Positions 53,482-61,145 of a stretch of 64,000 nt of DNA are shown here, piece after piece. The notes under the pieces are model-generated. The model saw only the letters and a program-made list of their open reading frames with translations. It was not told the DNA's origin and searched no databases. Source of the DNA: Alistipes sp. (lineage in GTDB: Bacteria; Bacteroidota; Bacteroidia; Bacteroidales; Rikenellaceae); the NCBI GenBank assembly GCA_017474235.1, contig JAFVIB010000042.1:26960-90959 (forward strand), given 5' to 3'. Made by a program: the position numbers and the translations under genes. Each line of letters starts with the position of its first letter. Position 1 is the first letter of the stretch.

Positions 53482-53808
53482 TTATTTGCCACGAATGGCG
53501 TTAATCTGCTCAACCAACTTATCCCACGCCTCATCAAGAGAACGCAGATACTCCCTGCCATCCTCCGTCAGCGTGTAGTACTTTCTTGGAGGACCCTGCG
53601 GCGACTCCTCCCAACGGTATGTCAGGTATCCCGCATTCTTCATTCTCGTCAGAATAGGGTAGAGCGTACCCTCCACCACAATCATCTCCGCCTTCTTCAG
53701 TTCCGCAATTATCGCCGGAGCATAACTATCTCCCGCCGCCAATATCGCAAGTATGCAGTAGTCTAATATGCCCTTGCGCATTTGTATTTTTGCATTGTCT
53801 TCCCTCAT
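53482..53808 (-). CDS. PadR-family transcriptional regulator
   Basis: A 108-residue winged-helix regulator. KGILDYCILAILAAGDSYAPAIIAEL (helices 1-2), EGTLYPILTRMKNAGYLTYRWEES (recognition helix and wing) and KYYTLTEDGREYL are standard PadR features; a C-terminal helix gives the dimer. An internal start at 53781 is possible. It precedes the DUF2807 and long PspC genes and probably controls this cluster, though a tandem repeat array lies between it and the short PspC gene. Confidence 0.92.
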   Translation of the reverse strand: MREDNAKIQMRKGILDYCILAILAAGDSYAPAIIAELKKAEMIVVEGTLYPILTRMKNAGYLTYRWEESPQGPPRKYYTLTEDGREYLRSLDEAWDKLVEQINAIRGK

Positions 53809-53837
53809 AGCTTTTTGCTTTTATGTTTTTGTTTTTA

Positions 53838-54068
53838 TGCGGTGTTTACTGCCTTCGTTTAGTTCTTGCCCGAAGGTCACATACGCTTAGTATGCTCCCT
53901 CCGAGCAAAAACTAAGAGCGTTGTAAACCCTCGCCTAAAATTCAAAAAATCTGTTACTGCCTTCGTTTGGTTCTTGCCCGAAGGTCACATACGCTTAGTA
54001 TGCTCCCTCCGAGCAAAAACTAAGAGCGTTGTAAACCCTCGCCTAAAATTCAAAAATCTGTTACTGCC
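53838..54068. repeat. Tandem 108-base hairpin repeat between padR and pspC
   Basis: Two near-identical units start at 53846 and 53954 (period 108, then 107), with an eight-base start of a third at 54061. Each unit has an imperfect ~60-base hairpin: TTAGTTCTTGCCCGAAGG pairs with CCTCCGAGCAAAAACTAA, with ATAC/GTAT nearer the loop. Each ends in GAGCGTTGTAAACCCTCGCC, the right module also found at 24.92 kb. The left flank ATGCGGTGTTTACTGCC is the left module of the 24.80 kb copy. No gene lies in this 287-base gap. Confidence 0.85.
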
Positions 54069-54095
54069 TTATATCTCTTATACGAATCTATTGCG

Positions 54096-54563
54096 TTACT
54101 CCTCCTCGGGTATGAGCAACCACAGTATTATATAGACCCACAGCGAGAGTCCTCCGAAGAGGAAGAGCAGCAGCATTACGAGTCTGACCATACTCGACTC
54201 GATTTTGAAGTAGGCTGCAATACCTCCGCAGATACCTGCAAGGGTGCGGTCTGTACGGCTACGGCGCAGTTGTGTAAACTCGCTCTTGGGCTTTGTCGTT
54301 GTACGCTCAGGTCCGAAGTCATCAGGGCTGCCCATACGGCGAATAGCCGCCTCGACCATCTGTAGCGTTACGACCATAGAGGGCGAGCTGAGTGTCTGAC
54401 TGAACATATCGGCAATGCCGCTCTCAATGTCGGCAATAACCTCCCCCGTAGGCTCTTGTATTCTGTTGCGTACCTCTGCAAGGTAGTCGCTCAGTCGCTC
54501 GTAAGCATCCCTGTCAAGGGTAAAGGCGCGACCTCCGATATTTGCACTTATTGTCTCCTTCAT
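54096..54563 (-). CDS. PspC-domain membrane protein, short form
   Basis: 155 residues. The N-terminal ~90 residues (AYERLSDYLAEVRNRI, VIADIESGIADMF, LQMVEAAIRRMGS) are shared with the long PspC gene; the PspC domain (TLAGICGGIAAYFKIESSMVRL) ends in a membrane helix. The two genes look like paralogues by duplication. Promoter box at 54590. Its minus-strand stop reads TAACGC, the junction seen at other repeat copies. Confidence 0.85.
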   Translation of the reverse strand: MKETISANIGGRAFTLDRDAYERLSDYLAEVRNRIQEPTGEVIADIESGIADMFSQTLSSPSMVVTLQMVEAAIRRMGSPDDFGPERTTTKPKSEFTQLRRSRTDRTLAGICGGIAAYFKIESSMVRLVMLLLFLFGGLSLWVYIILWLLIPEEE

Positions 54564-54589
54564 AATCTGTGTTTAGTTAATTCCTACTG

Positions 54590-54631
54590 CAAATATAATA
54601 CATATTTCAGTACTATGCAATAAAAAGTACT
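54590..54631 (-). promoter_or_regulatory. Promoter of the short pspC gene with two AGTACT palindromes
   Basis: Minus strand TATATTTG (54590-54597) with TTG 20 bases upstream. AGTACT occurs at 54609-54614 and 54626-54631, either side of the -33 region, so a dimeric regulator such as the nearby PadR could bind here (inference). Confidence 0.5.
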
Positions 54632-54639
54632 AAAAAGTT

Positions 54640-54684
54640 ACACAAAAAATAGGTATAACCTCGAATTAGGGGATTATACCTATA
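54640..54684 (-). terminator. Terminator of the TIM-barrel lipoprotein operon
   Basis: ATAGGTATAA (54648-54657) pairs with TTATACCTAT (54674-54683) around a CCTC/GGGG inner stem; on the minus strand TTTTTTGTG follows. Confidence 0.75.
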
Positions 54685-54703
54685 TATAATAGTGTTAGAG
54701 TAG

Positions 54704-55720
54704 TTACTTGCTGAGGTTTTTGTAGGAACTGAGGATTATCTCGTTGTACCTGCGCATAACTTCGGCAGCCTTTTGGTCGTCTTTCGGCTCGAACATAAAG
54801 ACTCCGCGGTATCGGTTATCCTCGAGCATTGTCTTATAGACCTCGCCCCACTCACGGTTTTTGGTTGCAAGGTCGCCATCTCCGACAAGGCGGTGGTCGT
54901 CGTTACTTGACTTATAGACTGTGTCGTGGATATGGACTGTTCCGAGTTTTGGTCCGATAGCTTTGAGGTAGTTTACCACATCGTAGCCCTTGCAGTTTGC
55001 GTGACCTATATCGAATGTGGCATAGACATTCTCAAAAGGCTCGATTACGGCGAGCAGATCGTCTATGGTATAGCAGAAACTGCCCACGAGGTTCTCGATA
55101 CAGAAGCGCACACCCAGCTCTCTTGCCACAGCATCCATCTCTTGGAGCGATTTATGCGCCTGACTTATGGCGGTAGCACTTGGGCTGACGCTCTTGCTGG
55201 CGTGGAGAACATAGTTTTTGCAGGTCGGGAAGGCAGCTGCACACAGACGCAGTGCGCGTAGAATGTAATCGACAGATTGGGTGCGGATGCTCTCCTTTGC
55301 GCTTATAGAGGTCCAATTCTTATCCTCGTACGGCAGGTGGATAGACCACACGGTAATACCCTTATCCTCCATCTGTTTTTGCATAGACGAGAATCTGCTG
55401 TGGATTTGGTCTGCGCTGTAGTTGTGTAACCCGTAGCTGTACTTTATCTTCAGCTCGACATACTTAAATCCCGCTGCTGCCACCTCCTCAAGGCGTGTTG
55501 TGAATGTTTTGTCATCCACATTTATCTGCATACCCACCGTGTACTGCAACCCTGCACAATCAGCACCCTCATCTGCGATAGCTGTGGTCGGGGTTATAAG
55601 GGTCACATCGGGCTCTTGTTCGGGCTTTTGGGGCAGCTTGCTCCAATCGGGTCCCGAAGGGGTATTGTCTGTGCCACACGCTGTAAGGAGCATTGTCATA
55701 ATCGCAAATATCAGTTTCAT
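54704..55720 (-). CDS. TIM-barrel sugar isomerase/epimerase-like lipoprotein, copy 3
   Basis: 338 residues from the ATG at 55718-55720, one base after the stop of the copy upstream. Signal peptide with lipobox LLTAC, then an AP-endonuclease-2/xylose-isomerase-like barrel. The metal ligands expected for this fold are present: Glu in CIENLVGS, Asp/His in TFDIGHANC, His in VHIHDTVY and a late Glu in FMFEPKDD. It is the most divergent of three tandem paralogues. Substrate unknown; a periplasmic sugar or inositol isomerase or epimerase is likely. Confidence 0.82.
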   Translation of the reverse strand: MKLIFAIMTMLLTACGTDNTPSGPDWSKLPQKPEQEPDVTLITPTTAIADEGADCAGLQYTVGMQINVDDKTFTTRLEEVAAAGFKYVELKIKYSYGLHNYSADQIHSRFSSMQKQMEDKGITVWSIHLPYEDKNWTSISAKESIRTQSVDYILRALRLCAAAFPTCKNYVLHASKSVSPSATAISQAHKSLQEMDAVARELGVRFCIENLVGSFCYTIDDLLAVIEPFENVYATFDIGHANCKGYDVVNYLKAIGPKLGTVHIHDTVYKSSNDDHRLVGDGDLATKNREWGEVYKTMLEDNRYRGVFMFEPKDDQKAAEVMRRYNEIILSSYKNLSK

Positions 55721-55721
55721 A

Positions 55722-56804
55722 CTACTTCTCATAGGTTGCCTTGTACTTATCTACAATCATTTTGTATGTCTGCATCACATCTACGGCATTGAGTCCGCTC
55801 AGCTCGAAGAGAAAGACGCCACGATAGCCTGTATCCTGCAACATCGTGTGATAGACATTATCCCAGCCGAAGTGCTTGTCTATATCTCCCTTGCCGACAA
55901 GGCGGTGGTCATCCACTCTGCTGCCGTACACGGTGTCGTGAATGTGTACCGTACCGAGTCGCGGACCAATCCACTCTATAAACTTCAGCACATCCTCTGC
56001 CACACAGTTTGCGTGACCAATATCGTATGTTACCCACGCATCCTCAAAGCCTGCAATGGTGTCGTTCATCTCGGCAATGGTTGGACAGAGACTACCCACA
56101 AGGTTTTCTACGCAAATCCTCACACCCAACTTCTTCGCCTCGGGCAGCATCTCTTGCAGCGACTTGCGGGCTTGATTTACCGACTCGCTACGAGGGCTCA
56201 GCACACCTTTGCTTGCGTGGAGAACATAGTTCTTGCACTCAGGAAACGAGGCTACACACAGGCGCAGCACACGCATAATGTTATCTACACTCTGTCGGCG
56301 AATACTCTCCTTGCCTGCGACATTTGTCCAATCCTTATCCTCAAATGGCAGGTGTATAGACCACACCGTAAGCCCTGCTGCTGTGGCTTGGCTCTGCTTC
56401 TCGCTGAAGAGTGCAGTGACCTGCTCGTCGCTCATATCCATCAACCCGTGGCTCTGCTTGAGGGTAATCTCGATGTACTTAAACCCTGCATTGGCAATCT
56501 CGGCAAGACGGTTAGCGAAGTTCTTTGTCGTGAGGTTTATCGAGATACCCGGCTCATATCTCAATCCCGCAATATCGGCATCAAGAGGTGCTACAGCTGT
56601 TGTCGGTACGATTGTCTGCTCGACAATCTCAGGCTTCGGCTCCTCAGGTGTGTCGGGCTTTGGCTCGTCGGGCACATTTGGCTCATCGGGAGTCGTTGTC
56701 ACCCCGGGCTTCTCACCTTTATCTCCCCAATCCGGTCCACTCGGTTGCTCAGGCTGACAGGCAAGACAGAGAAGAGCTGAAAGTAGTAAAACTATTCGTG
56801 CCAT
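55722..56804 (-). CDS. TIM-barrel sugar isomerase/epimerase-like lipoprotein, copy 2
   Basis: 360 residues. Lipobox LLCLAC, then a Pro/Glu/Asp-rich linker (about 22-65, DEPNVPDEPKPDTPEEP) that the third gene lacks, probably holding the barrel away from the membrane. The barrel matches copy 1 closely (RLGTVHIHDT, YDIGHANCV, CVENLVGSLCPTI), with the same Glu-Asp-His-His-Glu ligands. It starts two bases after the copy 1 stop, so the three genes are one transcript. Confidence 0.83.
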   Translation of the reverse strand: MARIVLLLSALLCLACQPEQPSGPDWGDKGEKPGVTTTPDEPNVPDEPKPDTPEEPKPEIVEQTIVPTTAVAPLDADIAGLRYEPGISINLTTKNFANRLAEIANAGFKYIEITLKQSHGLMDMSDEQVTALFSEKQSQATAAGLTVWSIHLPFEDKDWTNVAGKESIRRQSVDNIMRVLRLCVASFPECKNYVLHASKGVLSPRSESVNQARKSLQEMLPEAKKLGVRICVENLVGSLCPTIAEMNDTIAGFEDAWVTYDIGHANCVAEDVLKFIEWIGPRLGTVHIHDTVYGSRVDDHRLVGKGDIDKHFGWDNVYHTMLQDTGYRGVFLFELSGLNAVDVMQTYKMIVDKYKATYEK

Positions 56805-56806
56805 AA

Positions 56807-57751
56807 CTATTTGAGTTCGTTGTACTTCTTCAGAATGATGTCGTAGTAGGTCGCCATAACCTCCTTAGGGTCATTGCCACCCAGCTCGAACATAAATACG
56901 CCACGGTAGCGGTTATCCTCCAGCAGGGTCTTATAGACCTCGCCCCAACGCTCTACATTGCCCTGACCGACAATGCGGTGGTCATCTACTCGTGTGGCAA
57001 ACATCGTATCGTGCATATGTACTGTACCAAGTCGCGGACCAATCCACTTGAGGAACTCGATAACATCCTCACCCACACAGTTTGCGTGACCAATATCGTA
57101 AGTCACCCACACATCCTCAACCCCGTCAATGGTTGCAGCCATCTCCTCAATAGTCGGGCAGAGGCTACCCACAAGGTTCTCTACACACAGACGCACACCC
57201 ATCTGTTTTGCTACGGGCAACATCTCGGCAAGTGACTTGCGAGCCTGCGCCACCGACTCACTGCGAGGTGTAAGCGTACCCTTGCTTGCGTGGAGAACAT
57301 AGTTCTTACACTCAGGAATAGCCTTGTTGCAGAGTGTCAGCACACGCATAATGTTCTCTATGCTCTGACGGCGAATACTCTCCTCGCCACCGATATTTGT
57401 CCACACCTTGTCCTCAAATGGCAGGTGTATAGACCACACCGTAAGCCCATTTGCCGCAGCTTGATTGCGCTTTGTGGTCATCATCGCCACCACATCCTCA
57501 TCGCTCATCTCTGCCAGCCCCGACTTGTGGGCGATAGATATTTCGATATACTTAAATCCCGCCTCGGCAATCTGTTGCAGATACTGCTCGAAGTTCTCCA
57601 TCTTCACGCCGATAGAGATACCCGGGTAGTAGCGTAATCCCTCGACCTTAGCACCCTCAGGTGCGACCTCTGTTGTAGGTGTAATCATCACCTCACGGCT
57701 CTGACAGCCGATTACTGCCAACGATAGCAGCGCAAGTATAAGTTTTCTCAT
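56807..57751 (-). CDS. TIM-barrel sugar isomerase/epimerase-like lipoprotein, copy 1
   Basis: 314 residues from the ATG at 57749-57751 (MRKLILALLSLAVIGC), where the signal peptide begins; a longer frame reaches 57823 without signal-peptide character. Lipobox Cys16 with hardly any linker before ITPTTEVAPEGAKVEGLRYYPG, a stretch repeated in the other two copies. Metal-site residues as in copy 2 (CVENLVGSLCPTI, YDIGHANCV, VHMHDTMF, FMFELGG). First gene of the trio; promoter box at 57821-57828. Confidence 0.84.
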   Translation of the reverse strand: MRKLILALLSLAVIGCQSREVMITPTTEVAPEGAKVEGLRYYPGISIGVKMENFEQYLQQIAEAGFKYIEISIAHKSGLAEMSDEDVVAMMTTKRNQAAANGLTVWSIHLPFEDKVWTNIGGEESIRRQSIENIMRVLTLCNKAIPECKNYVLHASKGTLTPRSESVAQARKSLAEMLPVAKQMGVRLCVENLVGSLCPTIEEMAATIDGVEDVWVTYDIGHANCVGEDVIEFLKWIGPRLGTVHMHDTMFATRVDDHRIVGQGNVERWGEVYKTLLEDNRYRGVFMFELGGNDPKEVMATYYDIILKKYNELK

Positions 57752-57820
57752 TTTGTTTATTTTTAGGTATGTTCTTATTATTATATGACACTTCAGAGTC
57801 TGTTTACGACTAATCGGATA

Positions 57821-57828
57821 CAAAAATA
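57821..57828 (-). promoter_or_regulatory. Promoter -7 box of the TIM-barrel operon (TATTTTTG)
   Basis: TATTTTTG on the minus strand. It is also the T tract of the terminator at 57829-57861, so the end of one transcript and the start of the next share bases. Confidence 0.5.
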
Positions 57829-57861
57829 AGAGGTATTCTAAAAAATAGAATACCTCTTGTC
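57829..57861 (-). terminator. Terminator of the DUF2147 gene
   Basis: AAGAGGTATTCT and its complement AGAATACCTCTT form a 12-bp perfect stem directly followed (minus strand) by ATTTTTG. Confidence 0.8.
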
Positions 57862-57865
57862 ATAC

Positions 57866-58321
57866 TTAGTTGAGCTTCTCCCAATAGAGACTCTTTGAGA
57901 ATGGACCAAGATAGCCACGAACTCGCAGGGTCTTGTCGTCTTTGAAATCTACAACTGTCTTGTACACCTTTCCCGATGTCGGGTCGTAGATATTTCCATC
58001 CTCCCAAACATTATCTTCGCCGTTGTAGCTTACGCTCTCAATCAGCACGATTTGGTCAGATGGGGTGTTTCGTTTTGCAGGGTCTGGGTTCTTAACATCT
58101 GTGCGAATGCTACCATCGGGGTTATTCGGCTTTTCGAGCCAAAAGACCTGCGCCTTGTAGGCGTTATCGCCGATTTTGGAGATACGAACCTTCGACACTT
58201 CACCATCCTTCACTGCTTTGTACTCTCCTAAAATGCGGTCACCGTCATTAGTAGCCGCGCTTGCAATGGTTGAGGATAAAGCAAGAACTCCCGCAACCAC
58301 AAGCATAAATAGCTTTCTCAT
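57866..58321 (-). CDS. DUF2147 family exported protein
   Basis: A 151-residue protein with a signal peptide (1-22, ending ASA). ILGEYKAVKDGEVSKVRISKIGDNAYKAQVFWLEKPN and the ending TLRVRGYLGPFSKSLYWEK are the DUF2147 pattern, a small beta-barrel of unknown role in the periplasm. Monocistronic: promoter at 58350 and a terminator behind. Confidence 0.9.
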   Translation of the reverse strand: MRKLFMLVVAGVLALSSTIASAATNDGDRILGEYKAVKDGEVSKVRISKIGDNAYKAQVFWLEKPNNPDGSIRTDVKNPDPAKRNTPSDQIVLIESVSYNGEDNVWEDGNIYDPTSGKVYKTVVDFKDDKTLRVRGYLGPFSKSLYWEKLN

Positions 58322-58349
58322 AAGAACGATTTGTTAAAGTTTAACGAGA

Positions 58350-58357
58350 CAAAAGTA
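58350..58357 (-). promoter_or_regulatory. Promoter -7 box of the DUF2147 gene (TACTTTTG)
   Basis: TACTTTTG on the minus strand, 28 bases before the start codon, with TTTTG 18 bases upstream. Confidence 0.6.
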
Positions 58358-58386
58358 ATGAAATTACTGCAATTTCAAAAATCGTG

Positions 58387-59910
58387 CTATTCGAAAATCG
58401 TCATTTCAGGGTCGTAAATCGGGCTCTCTATATCCAAAAAGTCGAGTACGCTGTGGAAGATGTGGTACTGCTCGGCATTGTCTATATCCTTAACTTTCAG
58501 CGAGTTATCCGAAGACCATACAATAAACGGTATCTCCACCTGCTCTTTTGGTGCAAGTGCCATCGGAACACCGTGCATATAGAGGTTGTTCTCGCCCAAC
58601 GACTCGCCGTGGTCGGAGATGAAAATCAGACAACTGCTGTGGCTCTCGATACCCTTGAGACTCTGTATTGTCGAGTGGATAAGATAGTCTGTGTAGAGTA
58701 TCGTGTTGTCGTAGGCGTTCATCAGCTCCTCGGGTACAGCCTTTGCCATCTCGACAGTGGTGCAAACGGGCTTAAACTGCTCAAACTCAGCAGGATACTT
58801 GGCGTAGTATGTCGGTCCGTGGCTGGTGCTTGTGTGCAGCACGATAAAGATTTTGTCGCTACTGCTTTGGGCTACAACATCTGCAAGCCCTACGGTCAGT
58901 ATGGCGTCATACCTCTCATCTGCATCGGGGTAGAGAGCCTTCAGGTCGGCGACCTTCTGATACTTCTCGATATGGATAGGCGGCTCGCCCCAATTGTTTG
59001 TTCGCCATATCACATCCACACCTGCACGATAGAGGTAGTTTGGCAACACCTCATAGAGTTTGTCGGTCGGCTTATGGTCTATAATCGCCTTTACACCTGC
59101 CGTGGTGTAAGTTGCAGCAGATGTGGCATTTAGAGCCGTTACATCCTCGGTTTCGAGCAGTGGATTGGTCTTTTTGTGGTAGCCGTAGAGTGAGAAGTTG
59201 CTGCGGCGTGCAGACTCTCCGATAATCAGCACAACGACCTGCTTTTTGTTGTTTGTAATCTCTGCATCGGGCAGCAGTATCTCCTTTTGGTTGCGCTTCT
59301 TCTCGGCATTGTAGTAGCGCACGCTGTTTACCGTATATGACCACGGCATCAGCAGACTTCCGAGCTGTGTTGCGTTGCGATCTATCCAAGTGAAGTTGTT
59401 GATGTTTATCGCCACCATAGCCGCCATAACTGCAAGGGCTATGCCTGTGCGCTTGAAGAATAGCTTTGCGCTCTGGTAGTCAATCTTGCGGGTTATAATG
59501 TAGATTGCGGGCAGAATACCCAAAAACAGAGTATATATCACTGCCGAGAGCGAGAAGTATCCCGATGCCTCCGAGTAGCGGGTGTTAAAGACATTACCCA
59601 TCATAGCATCGGTTATAAGCACATCGTAAGTGTTTATAAAATAGAGAGTTATCGCATCTGCAATAAACGATAGTCCGACAATCCAGCGACCCACACCTCG
59701 CAGCAGATAGAGCATAATGTAGCACATCATAAAGTTCGTTGCTAACATCAGCACTGCAAGTCCGCCCGTGATTATTGCGCCATTTACACCACCCTCGATA
59801 TTGTTTACAACGAGTTTAAAGAGGGGGTAGTGGTATGCAATGAGGGTGTATATCGACACTATAAGCGATAGGGGAGCGATAGCAGTCTCGCGCTTGAAAA
59901 TCTTTACCAT
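58387..59910 (-). CDS. Phosphoethanolamine transferase (EptA-like)
   Basis: Adds phosphoethanolamine to lipid A or another glycan, lowering its negative charge and raising resistance to cationic peptides. 507 residues: about five N-terminal membrane helices, then a periplasmic sulfatase-fold domain. LIIGESARRSNFSLYGY carries the metal-binding Glu, a Thr-rich TYTTAG stretch supplies the nucleophile Thr, and ISDHGESLGEN and MHGVPMALAP supply further ligands. It overlaps the PHP gene by seven bases. The acceptor is not known. Confidence 0.9.
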   Translation of the reverse strand: MVKIFKRETAIAPLSLIVSIYTLIAYHYPLFKLVVNNIEGGVNGAIITGGLAVLMLATNFMMCYIMLYLLRGVGRWIVGLSFIADAITLYFINTYDVLITDAMMGNVFNTRYSEASGYFSLSAVIYTLFLGILPAIYIITRKIDYQSAKLFFKRTGIALAVMAAMVAININNFTWIDRNATQLGSLLMPWSYTVNSVRYYNAEKKRNQKEILLPDAEITNNKKQVVVLIIGESARRSNFSLYGYHKKTNPLLETEDVTALNATSAATYTTAGVKAIIDHKPTDKLYEVLPNYLYRAGVDVIWRTNNWGEPPIHIEKYQKVADLKALYPDADERYDAILTVGLADVVAQSSSDKIFIVLHTSTSHGPTYYAKYPAEFEQFKPVCTTVEMAKAVPEELMNAYDNTILYTDYLIHSTIQSLKGIESHSSCLIFISDHGESLGENNLYMHGVPMALAPKEQVEIPFIVWSSDNSLKVKDIDNAEQYHIFHSVLDFLDIESPIYDPEMTIFE

Positions 59911-61085
59911 AACTTGACTATTTTGTATATCAGTAGTGCTGCAATGAGTGCAATAATTGCATTATAGAGTGCTGTCAGGACGATGTTTACGCTGTGTGTA
60001 GTGCGGAATGGGGTACTTTGACTCTCCGCATTGTAACGCGCAAAGGGGTTTGAGTATATCACCTCACCACCGCCAAAGTAGGCTGTAAAGCGGCTGTAAC
60101 TATCTTTTGGCAGCATCGTGTAGCCCAACGAGTCGGCACTGTACGCCACGGCAAGGGTCGTATGGTTTTGACCTGTAACCACAATGCTGTCGGCAACCTC
60201 TGTCAGTGCAATATATGGGCTTTGACCGCTTACACCTATACTCTTAATCTGCGGCAGGGTGCTGTTACCCTCAATCTTTGCCTGCCAATCGCCACCTCCG
60301 TAGTCAGGCACTCGCATAGAGTAGTAGCCACCCTCATTGAGCGTGCGACATACATCCTGATAGCTGCCTGAAGGTGTGCAGAGGAAGTTGCTGCGTATGG
60401 CTATTGCCCGTGTACGGTCGGGGTAGTGCAAATCATCATTTGCAAGGGCAAAGGAGTATATGCCGGCACTCAGGGCTGTGTCCCAATAGCTGTTCTCGGT
60501 ACTCTTTCCGCTGTCAAGCTCAACTATCCGATAACCCTCAAGACGCTCAAAGTCGCGCTCTGTCATCGCGTGTGTACGCAGCGGATGGTTCAGCACAACA
60601 ATATCGCTTTCTCGGCTGAGCATATCTATCAGAAACTGCTTCTGAGAGGTAAATATCGGCAACAGATGGTCGAACCTATTGACCTTCGTGCAGCCAAAGA
60701 CGAGCTTGTGGAACTTGCAGATGTTGTAGCCGTGCTCATAGAGATTAAGGCTCTGTGACGGCTCTGTGGGGTGAACGGTCAGCTCGTTGTGGTTTGAGAA
60801 GGTCACAATGTCATAATCGAACTTTTCGTAGTAGTCGAGCGTCTGCTCTGCGGTATGGTCGCACTCGTTCAAAATACCCTCTACGCGGGTGTGGGTGTGA
60901 AAGTTGGCACGCTTCCAGCAATGCTCTTTAGATATGTTGCGGTAGGGGTTGAATATATCATTGCCTCTAAATGGGGTTGGCTTTTGGAAGTTGTAGATAA
61001 GGCTTACGCTCGTCACAACAATAGCGAGCAGTGCTATCATTACAACCGTCAGCAACCCTTTAAGTATGTACTTTAACCATTTCAT
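59904..61085 (-). CDS. Membrane-anchored PHP-fold phosphoesterase-like protein
   Basis: 393 residues with a membrane helix at each end (about 7-32 and 367-389) and a domain between them, probably periplasmic. Metal-binding PHP-like motifs are RANFHTHTRVEG (HxH), VTFSNHNELT (SxHN), VVLNHPLR and FALANDDLHY. It precedes the EptA-like gene with a seven-base overlap, so both are made together. I infer a phosphoesterase acting on a lipid-linked or cell-envelope substrate. A -7 box ends four bases before its ATG. Confidence 0.75.
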   Translation of the reverse strand: MKWLKYILKGLLTVVMIALLAIVVTSVSLIYNFQKPTPFRGNDIFNPYRNISKEHCWKRANFHTHTRVEGILNECDHTAEQTLDYYEKFDYDIVTFSNHNELTVHPTEPSQSLNLYEHGYNICKFHKLVFGCTKVNRFDHLLPIFTSQKQFLIDMLSRESDIVVLNHPLRTHAMTERDFERLEGYRIVELDSGKSTENSYWDTALSAGIYSFALANDDLHYPDRTRAIAIRSNFLCTPSGSYQDVCRTLNEGGYYSMRVPDYGGGDWQAKIEGNSTLPQIKSIGVSGQSPYIALTEVADSIVVTGQNHTTLAVAYSADSLGYTMLPKDSYSRFTAYFGGGEVIYSNPFARYNAESQSTPFRTTHSVNIVLTALYNAIIALIAALLIYKIVKLW

Positions 61086-61089
61086 ACCA

Positions 61090-61097
61090 CAAAAGTA
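61090..61097 (-). promoter_or_regulatory. Promoter -7 box of the PHP/eptA operon (TACTTTTG)
   Basis: TACTTTTG on the minus strand, four bases before the start codon; a leaderless or nearly leaderless mRNA is predicted. Confidence 0.5.
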
Positions 61098-61130
61098 ACT
61101 CTAAATATTGAATTTCTCACGAAAAATTCT

Positions 61131-61138
61131 TAAATTTG
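61131..61138 (+). promoter_or_regulatory. Promoter -7 box of the MBL-fold gene (TAAATTTG)
   Basis: TAAATTTG with TTG 20 bases upstream, seven bases before the ATG at 61146. Like its divergent neighbour it implies a leaderless mRNA. Confidence 0.55.
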
Positions 61139-61145
61139 TAGGGTT

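Noticed and set aside
53846-54068. Could the tandem array be a CRISPR?
   Set aside because: Units are 108 bases, nearly identical throughout, with no spacer-repeat alternation and no cas genes.
53866-54135. Plus-strand frame of 89 codons with an internal amino-acid repeat in the tandem array
   Set aside because: The repeat in the translation only reflects the duplicated DNA hairpin; the frame runs antisense into pspC.
55500-56780. Long plus-strand open frame (426 codons) across the TIM-barrel genes
   Set aside because: Antisense to two paralogous barrels. Similar shadows appear over the third copy, so codon bias explains it.
58384-59133. Plus-strand frame of 249 codons over the eptA-like gene
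   Set aside because: Antisense to a well-conserved sulfatase domain and without its own motifs or promoter.
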